From Oceaniglobus trochenteri (GTDB lineage: Bacteria > Pseudomonadota > Alphaproteobacteria > Rhodobacterales > Rhodobacteraceae): a stretch of DNA of 64,000 nt. Positions 35,923 through 45,048 of this stretch are shown here, piece by piece. Positions within the stretch are counted from its first letter, which is position 1. Each line of letters begins with the position of its first letter. A program made the position numbers and the translations under genes. The stretch spans positions 1 through 64,000 of the forward strand of contig NZ_JACNMM010000005.1 in the NCBI RefSeq assembly GCF_020529025.1, in the 5' to 3' direction. The notes under the pieces are model-generated. The model had not been told where the DNA came from. It did not search any database and saw nothing but the letters and a program-made list of their open reading frames with translations.

Positions 35923-37071
35923 TTAGTGCACCGCAACGTCCAGGTTGTCGGTCGTTGCCGTCCTCTTCAACCCGCCCTCGCGGTACAAGAGCGACTGACC
36001 GTCGCGGAACACATGGACCTTGTCGGGGGTCGCCCCCAGCTTGACGGTATTGCCGCGCAGGTCGGAATGGATGCCCGGCAGCTTGCCCAGCACCGGATCG
36101 GCCCCGCCCACCCGTTCGAAGTAAAGCAGCGTCACCTCACCCAGGGCCTCGGTGATGGCGACCTTGCCCTCGAAGACGTGGTTGCCCGTTCCATCGGTCT
36201 CGACCAGGTCTTCGGGGCGGACGCCCACGTTCACCTGGGCGCCCATGTCGGCCTCGGTTGACGGGTAATCCGACACCGCCTCGCCGCCCGCGTCCATGGC
36301 GATGGTGGTCTGCTTGCCCGTGCCGGTAATCTTGCCCGGCAGCAGGTTCATGGCGGGCGATCCGATGAACTGCGCCACGAATTCGTTCTCGGGCTTCTGG
36401 TAAAGCTCCAGCGGTGTGCCCACCTGGGCAATCCCGCCCCCCGCCAGCACCACGATGCGCGAGGCAAGCGTCATCGCCTCGACCTGGTCGTGGGTGACGT
36501 AGATCATCGTGCTGTCGGGCATCGCCTCTTTCAGCTGGGCAATCTCGATCCTTGTGGCCACCCGCAGGGCCGCGTCGAGGTTGGAGAGCGGTTCATCGAA
36601 CAGGTAGACCTTGGGGTCGCGCACGATCGAGCGGCCGATCGCCACCCTCTGCCGCTGACCGCCCGAAAGCGCCTTGGGCAGGCGGTCGAGGTACGGCTCA
36701 AGCTGCAGGATCTTGCTGGCCTTGGCGATGGCTTCGTCGATCTCGGCCTTGCTTTTCTTGGCGATCTTCAGGGCAAAGGCCATGTTGTCGCGCACTGTCA
36801 TATGCGGGTAAAGCGCGTAGGACTGGAACACCATGGCGATGCCGCGCTGTGCCGGGGGCACGTCGTTCACCACCTGCCCGCCGATCTGCAATTCGCCGCC
36901 GGTGATCTTTTCCAGCCCCGCGATCATCCGCAGAAGCGTGGACTTGCCGCAGCCCGAAGGGCCGACGAAGACGATCAATTCGCCCTTCTTGATGTCGAGG
37001 TTGATGTTCTTGAGAACATCAACCGTGCCGCCGTAGGTCTTGGCAACATCCGTGAGAAGTAGATCGGCCAT
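35923..37071 (-). CDS. aglK: Alpha-glucoside ABC transporter ATP-binding protein
   Basis: The 382-residue ATPase belongs to the MalK/UgpC type. It has Walker [10 protein letters not shown], the signature [13 protein letters not shown], Walker [13 protein letters not shown] and the switch His in [12 protein letters not shown]-terminal OB-type regulatory domain follows (about 240-382, with [13 protein letters not shown]). It is the last gene of aglE-F-G-A-K, the order known from Sinorhizobium meliloti. The start is ATG at 37071, 12 bases after the aglA stop. No clear terminator hairpin was found downstream. Confidence 0.93.
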   Translation of the reverse strand: MADLLLTDVAKTYGGTVDVLKNINLDIKKGELIVFVGPSGCGKSTLLRMIAGLEKITGGELQIGGQVVNDVPPAQRGIAMVFQSYALYPHMTVRDNMAFALKIAKKSKAEIDEAIAKASKILQLEPYLDRLPKALSGGQRQRVAIGRSIVRDPKVYLFDEPLSNLDAALRVATRIEIAQLKEAMPDSTMIYVTHDQVEAMTLASRIVVLAGGGIAQVGTPLELYQKPENEFVAQFIGSPAMNLLPGKITGTGKQTTIAMDAGGEAVSDYPSTEADMGAQVNVGVRPEDLVETDGTGNHVFEGKVAITEALGEVTLLYFERVGGADPVLGKLPGIHSDLRGNTVKLGATPDKVHVFRDGQSLLYREGGLKRTATTDNLDVAVH

Positions 37072-37083
37072 GTCTCGCTCCCT

Positions 37084-38763
37084 TTAAATCGTTTCTTGGT
37101 CTGTCGGTGCCGCAACGGCAAAATAGGCCTGCCAGGGCAACAGCACGGCGTCGCTTTCGGCATCCACGGGTTTGAACGGCGCGCCGCGGTCCTGCTGCCA
37201 GTTGCCCGGCGGCAGGGCCAGCGGCTGCGCCTTGTTGGTCAGATTGAAGGCACAGAGCACCTCGTTGCCCTCGTGGCTGCGGATCAGGACAAGGATGTCG
37301 TCGCTGGCCTCGATCACCCGCAGATCGCCCTTGATCAGGGGGGCGTGCGCCTTTCGGAAGGTCAGAAGCGCGCGGTAGAAGGCCAGCGTCGATCCTTCGT
37401 CGCCATCCTGCACCGAAACGGCCCGTTCCAGGTGTTCGACCGCCACCGGCAGCCAGGGCTTGGCATCGGAAAAGCCGCCGTTTGCATTGTCGCGCACCCA
37501 GGGCATGGGCGTGCGGCAACCATCGCGGCCCTTGAACTTGGGCCAGAACCGTTTGCCATAGGGATCTTGCAGGTCTTCATAGGCGACATAGGCCTCGGTC
37601 AGGCCCAGTTCCTCGCCCTGATAAAGGCAGATGGTGCCCTTCATGCTGACCAGTACGGCAGCGTAAAGGCGACGCGCCTCTTCCGAGAAGTTCCAGCGGC
37701 TGGCGTGGCGCTCTACGTCGTGGTTGGAAAAGGCCCAGCAGGCCCAGCCTTCGGTGACGATCCGGTCGAACCTCTCCAGCACTTCGCGGATGCGGCTGCC
37801 CGAGGGATAGACGTTCGACAGGAAGTCGAAGTCATAGGCCATGTGCAACAGGTCGTCGCCGGCCGTATAATCGCGCTGGGTTTCCATGCCACGCTGGCTT
37901 TCGCCCACTTCGCCGACCGATGTGATGGCCGGATATTCCTCCATCACCGCGCGCAGGCGGCGCAGGAATTCCAGGTTCTCGGGCTGGGTCTTGTCGTAGA
38001 GGTGATCCTGAAAATTGTAGGGGTTCACCGCGGGGGCGGTGTTGGCATTGCGCGCCTCGGGCGCCAGGGCCGGGTTGTCGCGCAACCGGGCATCGTGGAC
38101 ATAGAAGTTCACCGTATCCAGGCGAAAGCCATCGACACCCCGGTCCAGCCAATAGCGCGCCACGTCCAGCAGTTCGTCCTGCACCGCAGGCGTGTGGAAG
38201 TTCAGGTCGGGCTGTTCGGCCAGGAAGTTGTGCAGGTAATACTGCATCCGCTCGCCGTCCCACTCCCAGGCCGAGCCACCGAAGATGCTCAGCCAGTTGT
38301 TGGGCGGTGTGCCGTCGGGCTTCGGATCGGCCCAGACATACCAATCATGCTTGGCGTTGTCGCGGCTGGCGCGGCTTTCCTTGAACCAGGGGTGGTCTTC
38401 GCTGGTGTGGCTCAGCACGAGGTCGATCAGCACCTTCAGGCCCAGCGAATGCGCCCTTTCGATCAGTGCGTCGAAATCGCCCAGCGTGCCGAACATCGGA
38501 TCGACATCGCGGTAATCGGAAACGTCGTAGCCGAAATCCAGCATGGGCGACTTGAAGAAGGGCGATATCCAGATCGCATCCACCCCAAGCGAGGCGACAT
38601 GGGGCAGCCGGTGAATGATGCCCGAAAGATCGCCCACCCCGTCACCGTTGCTGTCCTGATAGCTGCGCGGGTAGATCTGGTAGATCACCGCGCCGCGCCA
38701 CCAGTCCCGGTCCACCGCACCGGCCACGCGGGCCGGAGCGGTATTGGATTCAACAAAACTCAT
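37084..38763 (-). CDS. aglA: Alpha-glucosidase, GH13
   Basis: The 559-residue cytoplasmic enzyme (no signal peptide) hydrolyses imported alpha-glucosides such as maltose, sucrose or trehalose. GH13 motifs are complete: VDAIWISPFFKSPM, LVLSHTSEDHPWF, the nucleophile Asp in GVDGFRLDTVNFYVHD, the acid/base Glu in SVGEVGESQRG and the stabilising Asp in FSNHDVERH. It fits the GH13 subfamily of proteobacterial AglA. The gene is between aglG (9-base gap) and aglK in the operon. Which disaccharide is preferred cannot be told from sequence alone. Confidence 0.95.
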   Translation of the reverse strand: MSFVESNTAPARVAGAVDRDWWRGAVIYQIYPRSYQDSNGDGVGDLSGIIHRLPHVASLGVDAIWISPFFKSPMLDFGYDVSDYRDVDPMFGTLGDFDALIERAHSLGLKVLIDLVLSHTSEDHPWFKESRASRDNAKHDWYVWADPKPDGTPPNNWLSIFGGSAWEWDGERMQYYLHNFLAEQPDLNFHTPAVQDELLDVARYWLDRGVDGFRLDTVNFYVHDARLRDNPALAPEARNANTAPAVNPYNFQDHLYDKTQPENLEFLRRLRAVMEEYPAITSVGEVGESQRGMETQRDYTAGDDLLHMAYDFDFLSNVYPSGSRIREVLERFDRIVTEGWACWAFSNHDVERHASRWNFSEEARRLYAAVLVSMKGTICLYQGEELGLTEAYVAYEDLQDPYGKRFWPKFKGRDGCRTPMPWVRDNANGGFSDAKPWLPVAVEHLERAVSVQDGDEGSTLAFYRALLTFRKAHAPLIKGDLRVIEASDDILVLIRSHEGNEVLCAFNLTNKAQPLALPPGNWQQDRGAPFKPVDAESDAVLLPWQAYFAVAAPTDQETI

Positions 38764-38772
38764 CTTGGTCCT

Positions 38773-39933
38773 CTATTTCACCGAGCCGGCCAGCAGGCCG
38801 CGCACCAGGTATTTCTGCATGACGAAGAACACCAGCAACGGAACGGCGATCGACACGAAGGCCGATGTCGCCAGGATCTCCCAGTTGCCGCCACGGGTGC
38901 CCAGAAGTTCGACGATCTGCTTGGTCATCACCGTGGTTTCGCCGGTTGAATCGATCAGGAAGACCAGCGCAACCAGAAGGTCGTTCCATGTCCAGAGGAA
39001 CTGGAAGATCGCAAAGCTAGCCAGCGCGGGGAACGACAACGGCAGGATGATCTTGATGAAGATCTGGAAATCCGTCGCGCCATCCACCTTGGCGTTCTCG
39101 ATGATGTCACGGGGCAATCCCACCATGTAGTTTCGCAACAAATAGATCGCCAATGGCAACCCGAACCCGGTATGCGCCATCCAGGCGCCCAGGTATCCCT
39201 TCCCGATGCCGATTTCATTGTGGAATTTCAGAAGCGGGATCAGCGCAAGCTGCAAGGGGACCACCAGAAGCGCGACAACCGCCGCGATCAGAAGCGCGCG
39301 ACCCGGAAAATCCATCCAGGCCAGGGCATAGGCCGCGAAAGCCGCCACCAGGATCGGGATGATCGTGGCCGGAATGGTGACGGTCAGCGTGTTGAAGAAG
39401 GCCTTTGCCATGCCCTCGCGGTTGGAAGGATCGAAAAGCACGTTCTGATAGTTGCGCAGGGTGAATTCCGGCGGGGTCTTGGCGGTGACGAAAACCCTCT
39501 CCCCCCGCCGGCCTTCGAATTCCGTATCGTTTTCAAGCCGATAGTCGCCGTTTTCGGCCACGGTGATGCGCCCGTCCTCGCCCATGTCGGCGGTATCGCC
39601 CACCTCATAGGCCGCAACATCGCGCGACGAGGTGCCCCAAACCGAAATCGTCGCCTCGGGGCGGGGGTTGCCGTCTTCGACGAAAAGGTTGCCCTCGATC
39701 ACGTAAAGGCCGCCCTCCTGCACCTGTTCGGCGGGGGCCGCGGTGCGCAGGACAAGGTTCTGCTCGGCCGGGAACATGGCGCGCCACCACCCCGAGGTCG
39801 CGATCTGGTCGGCCGTGCGGAACGAACTGACCAGAAGGCCGACCGTGGGAAACAGCCAGAGGCCGACAAGGATGATGACCGACAGGTGAACCGCCCAGGT
39901 CAGCGAGGATTTGGTTCCGGCAATGTTATCCAT
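38773..39933 (-). CDS. aglG: Alpha-glucoside ABC transporter permease, with periplasmic insertion
   Basis: The 386-residue MalG-type permease has a first helix at about 14-35. A hydrophilic stretch of about 130 residues (about 55-175, with VIEGNLFVEDGNPRPEATIS and VAENGDYRLEND) precedes the remaining helices. The EAA loop ENAKVDGATDFQIFIKIILP contacts AglK. The extra domain, rich in short beta-like segments, should face the periplasm and may touch AglE, as the MalF P2 loop touches MalE. As I recall AglG proteins elsewhere are also long. The start ATG directly follows the aglF stop. Confidence 0.93.
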   Translation of the reverse strand: MDNIAGTKSSLTWAVHLSVIILVGLWLFPTVGLLVSSFRTADQIATSGWWRAMFPAEQNLVLRTAAPAEQVQEGGLYVIEGNLFVEDGNPRPEATISVWGTSSRDVAAYEVGDTADMGEDGRITVAENGDYRLENDTEFEGRRGERVFVTAKTPPEFTLRNYQNVLFDPSNREGMAKAFFNTLTVTIPATIIPILVAAFAAYALAWMDFPGRALLIAAVVALLVVPLQLALIPLLKFHNEIGIGKGYLGAWMAHTGFGLPLAIYLLRNYMVGLPRDIIENAKVDGATDFQIFIKIILPLSFPALASFAIFQFLWTWNDLLVALVFLIDSTGETTVMTKQIVELLGTRGGNWEILATSAFVSIAVPLLVFFVMQKYLVRGLLAGSVK

Positions 39934-39934
39934 C

Positions 39935-40936
39935 TCAGCGCATCTCCTTGCGGGCGTTGTAGACATTCCAGACGAGGATCGGGGACACCAAGAGCATGAT
40001 CACCATGGCGCTTGCCGATCCCACGCCCCAGTCGTTGGCGCGGAACAGTTTGTCGTACATGTAATTGGCCAGAACCTGGGTTTCCCACTGGCCGTTGGTC
40101 ATGGCGAAAACGATGTCGAAGACCTTGAGCACGACAATCGTGATCGTCGTCCAGACCACCACGATGGTGCTGGCGATCTGCGGGATCTTGATCTTGAAGA
40201 ACACCTGGAAGGGGTTGGCGCCGTCGACGATGGCCGCCTCGATGGTTTCCTCGGGGATGCCGCGCAGGGCGGCGCTGAGGATCACCATGGCAAAGCCGGT
40301 CTGAATCCAGATCAGCACCAGCATCAGCAGGATCGAGTTCCAGAAGGGGATGGTCAGCCACTGCTGGGGTTCGTCGCCACCAAGGGACAGGTAGATCGCG
40401 TTCATCACGCCGATCTGGTCCTGGTCGATGGGGCGGGTATCATAGACCAGTTTCCAGATCACCGCAGCGCCGACAAAGGAAATGGCCATGGGCATGAAGA
40501 TCAGCGACTTGGCAATGGCACCCCAGCCGATCCTGTCGGTCAGTTGCGCGGCCAGAAGGCCGAACATGGTGGAAAAGGCGGGCACGATCAGCAGCCAGAG
40601 GAAATTGTTGGTCAGCGCCTCCCAGAACTTGGGCTCGCTTGCCATCTGGCTGTAGTTGGCCAGCCCGACAAAGGCGCCGCCCTGGCTGCGGTCGGTCAGC
40701 GACAGGCGCAGGGTTTCCACCACGGGATAGGCCAGGTACAGCCCCAGCGCGATCAGCGCGGGCGCAAGAAACAGCCAGGGGCGGATCATGTTGGCGCGGT
40801 TGATGTTGCGCCCCGCGTTCTTGCCGCGCGGCGGGAAAAGCACCTTGTCCAGAAATGCGTTGGAAAAATAGTAATAGGCCAGACATCCGCCGACGCCGAT
40901 TACAACGGTCAAAAGACCCTGGAACGCTGGATGCAT
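39935..40936 (-). CDS. aglF: Alpha-glucoside ABC transporter permease
   Basis: The 333-residue MalF-type permease has an N-terminal helix (FQGLLTVVIGVGGCLAYYYF), a short basic stretch, and then the usual set of helices from about residue 50. The EAA loop IEAAIVDGANPFQVFFKIKIP is present. ATG at 40936 is preceded by a GGGGGGAAGG tract. Its stop is one base from the aglG start, so the permease pair is coupled. A strong hairpin lies between it and aglE upstream. Confidence 0.94.
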   Translation of the reverse strand: MHPAFQGLLTVVIGVGGCLAYYYFSNAFLDKVLFPPRGKNAGRNINRANMIRPWLFLAPALIALGLYLAYPVVETLRLSLTDRSQGGAFVGLANYSQMASEPKFWEALTNNFLWLLIVPAFSTMFGLLAAQLTDRIGWGAIAKSLIFMPMAISFVGAAVIWKLVYDTRPIDQDQIGVMNAIYLSLGGDEPQQWLTIPFWNSILLMLVLIWIQTGFAMVILSAALRGIPEETIEAAIVDGANPFQVFFKIKIPQIASTIVVVWTTITIVVLKVFDIVFAMTNGQWETQVLANYMYDKLFRANDWGVGSASAMVIMLLVSPILVWNVYNARKEMR

Positions 40937-41011
40937 CCTTCCCCCCTGTCGTGTGATGTCGGGTCTGTTGCCCGATCGAGGGCGCGGGCGGTGGCCGCCC
41001 TGCGCCAGGTT

Positions 41012-41036
41012 CCGGGGCGCCGCGCGGGCGCCCCGG
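41012..41036 (-). terminator. Strong hairpin between aglE and aglF
   Basis: Perfect 10-base arms CCGGGGCGCC (41012-41021) and GGCGCCCCGG (41027-41036) with a five-base loop lie just after the aglE stop on the minus strand. Hairpins here usually protect the binding-protein mRNA and reduce transcription into the permease genes. Confidence 0.65.
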
Positions 41037-41048
41037 TTCAGACGTTTC

Positions 41049-42401
41049 CTACTTCAGTGCGTCCCAGCTGTTCTGGATCGCGGTCGCCACTTCGCCCGCG
41101 TCCTTGCCACCGGCGTAATCGACCATGCCGGTCCAGAACGAACCTGCGCCGACACCGCCGGGCATCAGGTCGGACCCGTCGAAGCGGAAGGTGGTCGCGC
41201 CCAGCAGAACATCGTTCAACGCCTTCTGGGTCGGATCTGCGAAGGTGTCGGTGTTCGCGCCCTTGTGCGGCGTCAGGAAGCCCGACTGCGCCATCCACAG
41301 CTCATGCGCCAGCGGCGTCTGAAGGAAGTCGATCAGCGCATGGGCGGCATCGTTCTCGTCGGTGATCGCCCAAAGCGTGCCTGCCCCCAGAACCGGCTTG
41401 CCCAGGTCCTTCTCTTCGTAGGCGGGGAAATAGAAGAAGTCGGCGTCCGCACCCACCATGGTGCCTTCGGGGAAGAAGGCGGGGATGAAGCTGGCCTGAC
41501 GGTGCATGTAGCACTGCGGCGGACTGGAGAAGAGTCCCTTGGGGCTGTCGCGGAAATCGGTGCTGGCCACGGCGCCCGCACCTCCGGCAACATAATCGTC
41601 GTTGCGGGCGAACCAGCCGAATTCCTCGATCGCCTCGACGACACGCGGATCGTCAAACGGAATCTCGTTGCTGACCCACTGGTCATAGACTTCGGGCGGC
41701 TGGGTGCGCAGCATCATGTCCTCGACCCAGTCGGTCGCGGGCCAACCCGTCGCGCCACCGCTGCCCAGACCGATGCACCAGGGGGTTTCGCCGTCCTCGA
41801 CCATCTGCTTGGTCAGGGCCTTCAGCTCCTCCATGGATTCCGGCACTTCATAGCCGGCATCCTCGAAGTTTTCGGGGACATACCAGACCAGAGATTTCAC
41901 ATCGACCTTGTAGAAGAAGCCGAACAGGTCGTCGTTGCCGTCCTTGTCCTTGTAGGTGCCCAGATCGACCCAGGACTGACCGGCGGCATAGTTTTCCTTC
42001 ACCCACTCGCCGGTGTCATCACCCAGCGGTGTCAGGAACCCGCGCGACGCCATGTCGCTGGCCAGGCCCGGCTGCGGGAAGACGGCGACGTTGGGGGCCG
42101 AACCGGCCTCGGCGTCGACCACGATCTGCTGTTCGAAGCTGTCCGAGCCGGTATAACGCACATCGGCGCCGGTGGCGTCGGCGAAATAGGCCAGAACGCT
42201 TTCAACGAAGGCCTGGTCAGGGCCAAGCCAGGGGCCGAAGACGGTCAGTTGCTGACCGCTGAGGTCGACACCTTTCAGCGGCTCAAGGCTGTCCCAGCTG
42301 AAATCGCCCTCGCCCGGCGTGAACGGCATGTGGGCTTCGGCCTGCGCCATGCCCGTGGACAGCGCAACTGCGGCGGCCCCGGCAAATAGCAATCGATTCA
42401 T
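41049..42401 (-). CDS. aglE: Alpha-glucoside-binding protein
   Basis: The 450-residue periplasmic protein has the signal peptide MNRLLFAGAAAVALSTGMAQA. The mature part has the type 2 binding-protein pattern of the large AglE/ThuE sugar-binding class (LTVFGPWLGPDQAFVESVL, PNVAVFPQPGLASDMASRGFL, PWCIGLGSGGATGWPATDW). It is the first gene of the agl operon. A CAAAGCGCTTTG operator lies 65-76 bases upstream of its start, and aglR is divergent, so it is probably repressed by AglR in the absence of sugar. Confidence 0.93.
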   Translation of the reverse strand: MNRLLFAGAAAVALSTGMAQAEAHMPFTPGEGDFSWDSLEPLKGVDLSGQQLTVFGPWLGPDQAFVESVLAYFADATGADVRYTGSDSFEQQIVVDAEAGSAPNVAVFPQPGLASDMASRGFLTPLGDDTGEWVKENYAAGQSWVDLGTYKDKDGNDDLFGFFYKVDVKSLVWYVPENFEDAGYEVPESMEELKALTKQMVEDGETPWCIGLGSGGATGWPATDWVEDMMLRTQPPEVYDQWVSNEIPFDDPRVVEAIEEFGWFARNDDYVAGGAGAVASTDFRDSPKGLFSSPPQCYMHRQASFIPAFFPEGTMVGADADFFYFPAYEEKDLGKPVLGAGTLWAITDENDAAHALIDFLQTPLAHELWMAQSGFLTPHKGANTDTFADPTQKALNDVLLGATTFRFDGSDLMPGGVGAGSFWTGMVDYAGGKDAGEVATAIQNSWDALK

Positions 42402-42465
42402 GAAAAATCCTCCCGTGGTTCACGCGGCTTCGCGCGTCGTTGACAACAGCGCCCCAGAGTCGAGC

Positions 42466-42477
42466 CAAAGCGCTTTG
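42466..42477. promoter_or_regulatory. AglR operator candidate before aglE
   Basis: CAAAGCGCTTTG is a perfect 12-base palindrome with the CG centre typical of LacI-family operators. It sits in the aglE-aglR divergent region, 65 bases from the aglE start. A second copy lies by aglR. Confidence 0.75.
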
Positions 42478-42632
42478 AATGAAATGACCGTCGCTGATCG
42501 ACAGCGTTCTGTCAATTCCCGATACGGATTAATGTAGCGAAACCAAATCGAAAGGCAAACAGGGCATGCTGCGTCGCGGCATTAACCGGCTTTGACCTTC
42601 CCATTGCGGTTGGATAAGGTCTTCAGGAAATT

Positions 42633-42644
42633 GAAAGCGCTTTG
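42633..42644. promoter_or_regulatory. AglR operator candidate before aglR
   Basis: GAAAGCGCTTTG contains a perfect 10-base palindrome (42634-42643) and matches the aglE site at 11 of 12 bases. It ends 14 bases before the aglR start, suggesting autoregulation and possible looping with the other site about 155 bases away. Confidence 0.7.
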
Positions 42645-42657
42645 AAAATCGGGCCCG

Positions 42658-43707
42658 ATGAACCTTCGTGAACTTTCCCAAGTCCTGGGCCTGTCCCAAA
42701 CCACCGTCAGCCGCGCGCTGAACGGTTATCCCGAGGTCAGCGAGGCGACCCGCCAGAAGGTTGCCGCCGCCGCCCGCAAGCACAACTATCGCCCCAACAC
42801 CCGCGCCAAGGGTCTTGCCACCGGGCGGGCCATGGCCATCGGTCATGTCATCCCGGTGTCGTCGCAGCACGAGGTGGTGAATCCCGTCTTTGCCGATTTC
42901 ATCGCCGGGGCCGGCGAGATCTATGCAAGGCATGGCTATGACATGATGCTGTCACTGACCGGCAACCGGGAAGAGGCGCGCCTTTACCGCGATCTCGGGG
43001 CGAAACGCTCGGTCGACGGGATCATCGTCCATGCCCCGCGGGTCGAGGATGACCGGCTTGACCTCTTGCAGGACATCAACCTGCCCTTCGTGGTGCATGG
43101 CCGGTTCGGCGGCCCCACGGACGGGTACAACTGGCTGGACATGAACAACCGCCGCGCCTTTGCCCGGGCAACCGGGTTTCTTGCCGAACTGGGCCATCGG
43201 CGGATTGCATTGATCAACGGTTTGGAATCCATGGATTTCGCCGCCCGCCGCCGCGACGGATACCTTGAGGCGCTGAACAATCACGCCCTCTCGCCCGATC
43301 CGGCGCTGATGGTGTCCCACGAGATGACCGAATTCAACGGCTATGACGCCACGCTTGCCCTGCTTGACCTGCCCTGCCCGCCCACGGCGCTTCTGACCTC
43401 GTCCATGATCTCGGCGCTGGGTGTCCGGCGGGCCTGTCATGAACGGGGGCTGGTCATGGGGCGCGACATTTCCCTGATCAGCCACGACGACGACCTGTCG
43501 TATTTCCGCAATGGCGGGCGGGTGCCCGATTTCACCTCGCTGCGCTCACCCGTGCGCGATCACGGGCGGCGGGCGGCGGAAATGCTCCTGCGGGTCATTG
43601 ACGATCCCGACTCAACCCCGATAACCGAACTGCTTGAGGCCGAACTCCAGATCGGCCTTTCAACCGGACCGGCCCCCGCGCCGCTTCGCCCCGCAAGACA
43701 AGGATGA
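42658..43707 (+). CDS. aglR: LacI-family regulator of alpha-glucoside use
   Basis: The 349-residue regulator has an N-terminal helix-turn-helix (LRELSQVLGLSQTTVSRALNG, residues 3-23) with hinge KHNYRPNTRAKGL, and a periplasmic-binding-like effector domain (IGHVIPVSSQHEVVNPVFADFIAG to the C-terminus). It is divergent from aglEFGAK and cotranscribed with bglA (four-base gap) and glk. Palindromes matching LacI operators flank it. Its effector is probably an alpha-glucoside or glucose, by analogy with S. meliloti AglR. It may also act on glgP through a related site. Confidence 0.92.
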   Translation: MNLRELSQVLGLSQTTVSRALNGYPEVSEATRQKVAAAARKHNYRPNTRAKGLATGRAMAIGHVIPVSSQHEVVNPVFADFIAGAGEIYARHGYDMMLSLTGNREEARLYRDLGAKRSVDGIIVHAPRVEDDRLDLLQDINLPFVVHGRFGGPTDGYNWLDMNNRRAFARATGFLAELGHRRIALINGLESMDFAARRRDGYLEALNNHALSPDPALMVSHEMTEFNGYDATLALLDLPCPPTALLTSSMISALGVRRACHERGLVMGRDISLISHDDDLSYFRNGGRVPDFTSLRSPVRDHGRRAAEMLLRVIDDPDSTPITELLEAELQIGLSTGPAPAPLRPARQG

Positions 43708-43711
43708 CACG

Positions 43712-45034
43712 ATGAAGCTGACCCGCCGCGATTTTCCCCAAGGTTTCCTGTTCGGCGCTGCCACCTCGTCCTACCAGATCGAGGGCCATGCACAGGGCGG
43801 CGCGGGCCAGACCCAGTGGGATACCTTCGCCGCGACCCCCGGCAATGTCGTGGGGGCGCAGAACGGCGACCGGGCCTGCGACCACTACAACCGCATGGAC
43901 GAAGACCTTGATCTGCTGAAGAACGGCAACTTCGATGTCTACCGCTTTTCCACAAGCTGGGCGCGTGTCCTTCCCGAAGGGCGCGGCACCGTCAACCAGG
44001 AAGGGCTGGATTTCTACGACCGTCTGGTGGACGGGTTGCTGGAACGCGGCCTGAAACCCGCTGCCACGCTCTATCATTGGGAATTGCCGGTGCAGCTGGC
44101 CGACCTGGGCGGCTGGCGCAACCGCGACATTGCCAACTGGTTCGCCGATTTCACCGAAGTCATCATGGGCCGCATCGGCGATCGCGTCTGGAGCGCGGCC
44201 CCCATCAACGAACCCTGGTGCGTCGGCTGGCTGAGCCATTTCCTGGGCCAGCACGCGCCCGGCATGCGCGACATCCGTTCCACCGCGCGGGCGATGCACC
44301 ATGTCCTGTTGGCCCATGGCCGCGCCATCGAAACCATGCGCGGGCTGGGGATGAACAACCTGGGCGCCGTCTGCAACTTCGAATATGCCACCCCCGCCGA
44401 TGCCAGCCCCGAGGCGGCCAAGGCGGCCACCCTTTATGATGGCTATTACAACCGCTTCTTCCTGTCGGGCATCTTCAACAAATCCTATCCCGCCGACGTG
44501 ATGGAGGGCCTTGGCCCCCACATGCCCGAGAACTGGCAGGACGATTTCGACGTGATCGGCGCGCCCGTCGATTGGGTCGGCATCAATTACTATACCCGCA
44601 AGATCATCGCCCCCAACGATGGCCCCTGGCCCCACCACAACGAGGTGCCCGGCCCGCTGCCGAAAACCCAGGTCGGCTGGGAGATCTTCCCCGAGGGGCT
44701 TTATTCCTTCCTCAAACGCACCCACGAAGGCTATTCCCGCGGGCTGCCGATCTATGTGACCGAAAACGGCCTGGCCAACGACGACAAGCTGGTGAATGGC
44801 GCCGTCAATGACCGGGCCCGCATCGATTATCTGGATGCGCATATGGCCAAGGTGAAACAGGCCTGCGACGAGGGCATTCCGGTAAAGGGCTATTTTACCT
44901 GGTCGCTGATGGACAATTACGAATGGTCTCTGGGCTATGATCCGCGCTTCGGCCTGGTGCATGTGGATTTCGACAGCTTGCAGCGGACGCCGAAAGCGTC
45001 CTATCACGCGCTTGCCGCCGCCCTGGCGCGCTGA
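43712..45034 (+). CDS. bglA: Beta-glucosidase, GH1
   Basis: The 440-residue cytoplasmic enzyme has all GH1 marks: FPQGFLFGAATSSYQIEGH at the start, TLYHWELPVQLADLGGW, the acid/base Glu in APINEPWCVG, and the nucleophile Glu in YVTENGLAND, with VKGYFTWSLMDNYEWSLGY near the end. It hydrolyses cellobiose or other beta-glucosides to glucose. The start is preceded by AAGGA. It sits between aglR and glk in one transcript, which couples beta-glucoside use to the alpha-glucoside regulator. No beta-glucoside-specific transporter is visible, so the agl system may supply it. Confidence 0.95.
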   Translation: MKLTRRDFPQGFLFGAATSSYQIEGHAQGGAGQTQWDTFAATPGNVVGAQNGDRACDHYNRMDEDLDLLKNGNFDVYRFSTSWARVLPEGRGTVNQEGLDFYDRLVDGLLERGLKPAATLYHWELPVQLADLGGWRNRDIANWFADFTEVIMGRIGDRVWSAAPINEPWCVGWLSHFLGQHAPGMRDIRSTARAMHHVLLAHGRAIETMRGLGMNNLGAVCNFEYATPADASPEAAKAATLYDGYYNRFFLSGIFNKSYPADVMEGLGPHMPENWQDDFDVIGAPVDWVGINYYTRKIIAPNDGPWPHHNEVPGPLPKTQVGWEIFPEGLYSFLKRTHEGYSRGLPIYVTENGLANDDKLVNGAVNDRARIDYLDAHMAKVKQACDEGIPVKGYFTWSLMDNYEWSLGYDPRFGLVHVDFDSLQRTPKASYHALAAALAR

Positions 45035-45048
45035 GCATTAGGCAGGTC

